NCBI GenBank assembly: GCA_031279525.1
Contig: JAITIH010000099.1
Location: 1 to 5,354 of the forward strand
Direction of reading: 5' to 3'
Source: Deltaproteobacteria bacterium
GTDB taxonomy: Bacteria; Desulfobacterota; Desulfarculia; Adiutricales; Adiutricaceae
Length of the DNA stretch: 5,354 nt
Shown here: piece by piece, positions 5,318-5,354 of the stretch
How the letters are laid out: every line of letters starts with the position of its first letter
Position numbering within the stretch: the stretch's first letter is position 1
Program-made: the position numbers and the translations under genes
The notes under the pieces: generated by a model
Databases searched by the model: none
What the model saw: only the letters and a program-made list of their open reading frames with translations
What the model was told of the DNA's origin: nothing

Positions 5318-5354
5318 TATTTTAATTATTACCCCGGCGGGTAAATGTTAGAAC

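Noticed and set aside
1..5354. CRISPR arrays, tRNA genes, insertion sequences or integrases
   Set aside because: I looked for regularly spaced repeats, tRNA-like cloverleafs and transposase motifs on both strands and saw none.

Overview
The window looks like a piece of an anaerobic, probably Desulfobacterota-like (deltaproteobacterial) genome. This is an inference. It rests on a tungsten/molybdenum aldehyde:ferredoxin oxidoreductase (AOR) family gene, a MobB gene, a LysR regulator of the type seen around Mo/W/Se enzymes, and a DUF4198 periplasmic protein near a tonB-like remnant. The genes on the left are GC-rich. The middle is AT-rich and gene-poor, and the right end carries what reads as a decayed gene, so the genome seems to be losing functions here.

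Layout. Positions 1-2691 form a leftward cluster: mobB (TTG start), then lysR joined by a TGATG overlap, then the N-terminal two thirds of an AOR-family oxidoreductase, which is open to the left edge and continues outside the window. A plausible promoter lies just upstream of mobB (2734-2763). Positions 2764-3459 hold no gene I can support, only some hairpins and an AT-rich tract. At 3460-3573 an extended -10 promoter is followed by about 100 nt of strongly foldable sequence ending in a good intrinsic terminator, a candidate small RNA. Positions 3635-3718 carry two related inverted repeats flanking a possible promoter. Next come a good Shine-Dalgarno sequence and a complete rightward gene for a secreted DUF4198 protein (3863-4645), closed by an intrinsic terminator (4718-4753). 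The right end, on the minus strand, contains a tonB-like pseudogene broken by at least one stop codon and at least one frameshift.

How the parts may work together. MobB handles the pterin cofactor of Mo/W enzymes, AOR enzymes use such a cofactor to oxidise aldehydes with ferredoxin, and the LysR protein probably senses a related signal and controls the cluster. On the right, DUF4198 proteins are commonly linked to nickel/cobalt uptake and TonB powers outer-membrane metal-complex receptors. An intact DUF4198 gene facing a ruined tonB suggests a partly dismantled metal-uptake locus, or that another TonB does the job. The best candidates for something undescribed are the structured RNA at 3475-3573 and the paired dyads ahead of the DUF4198 gene.
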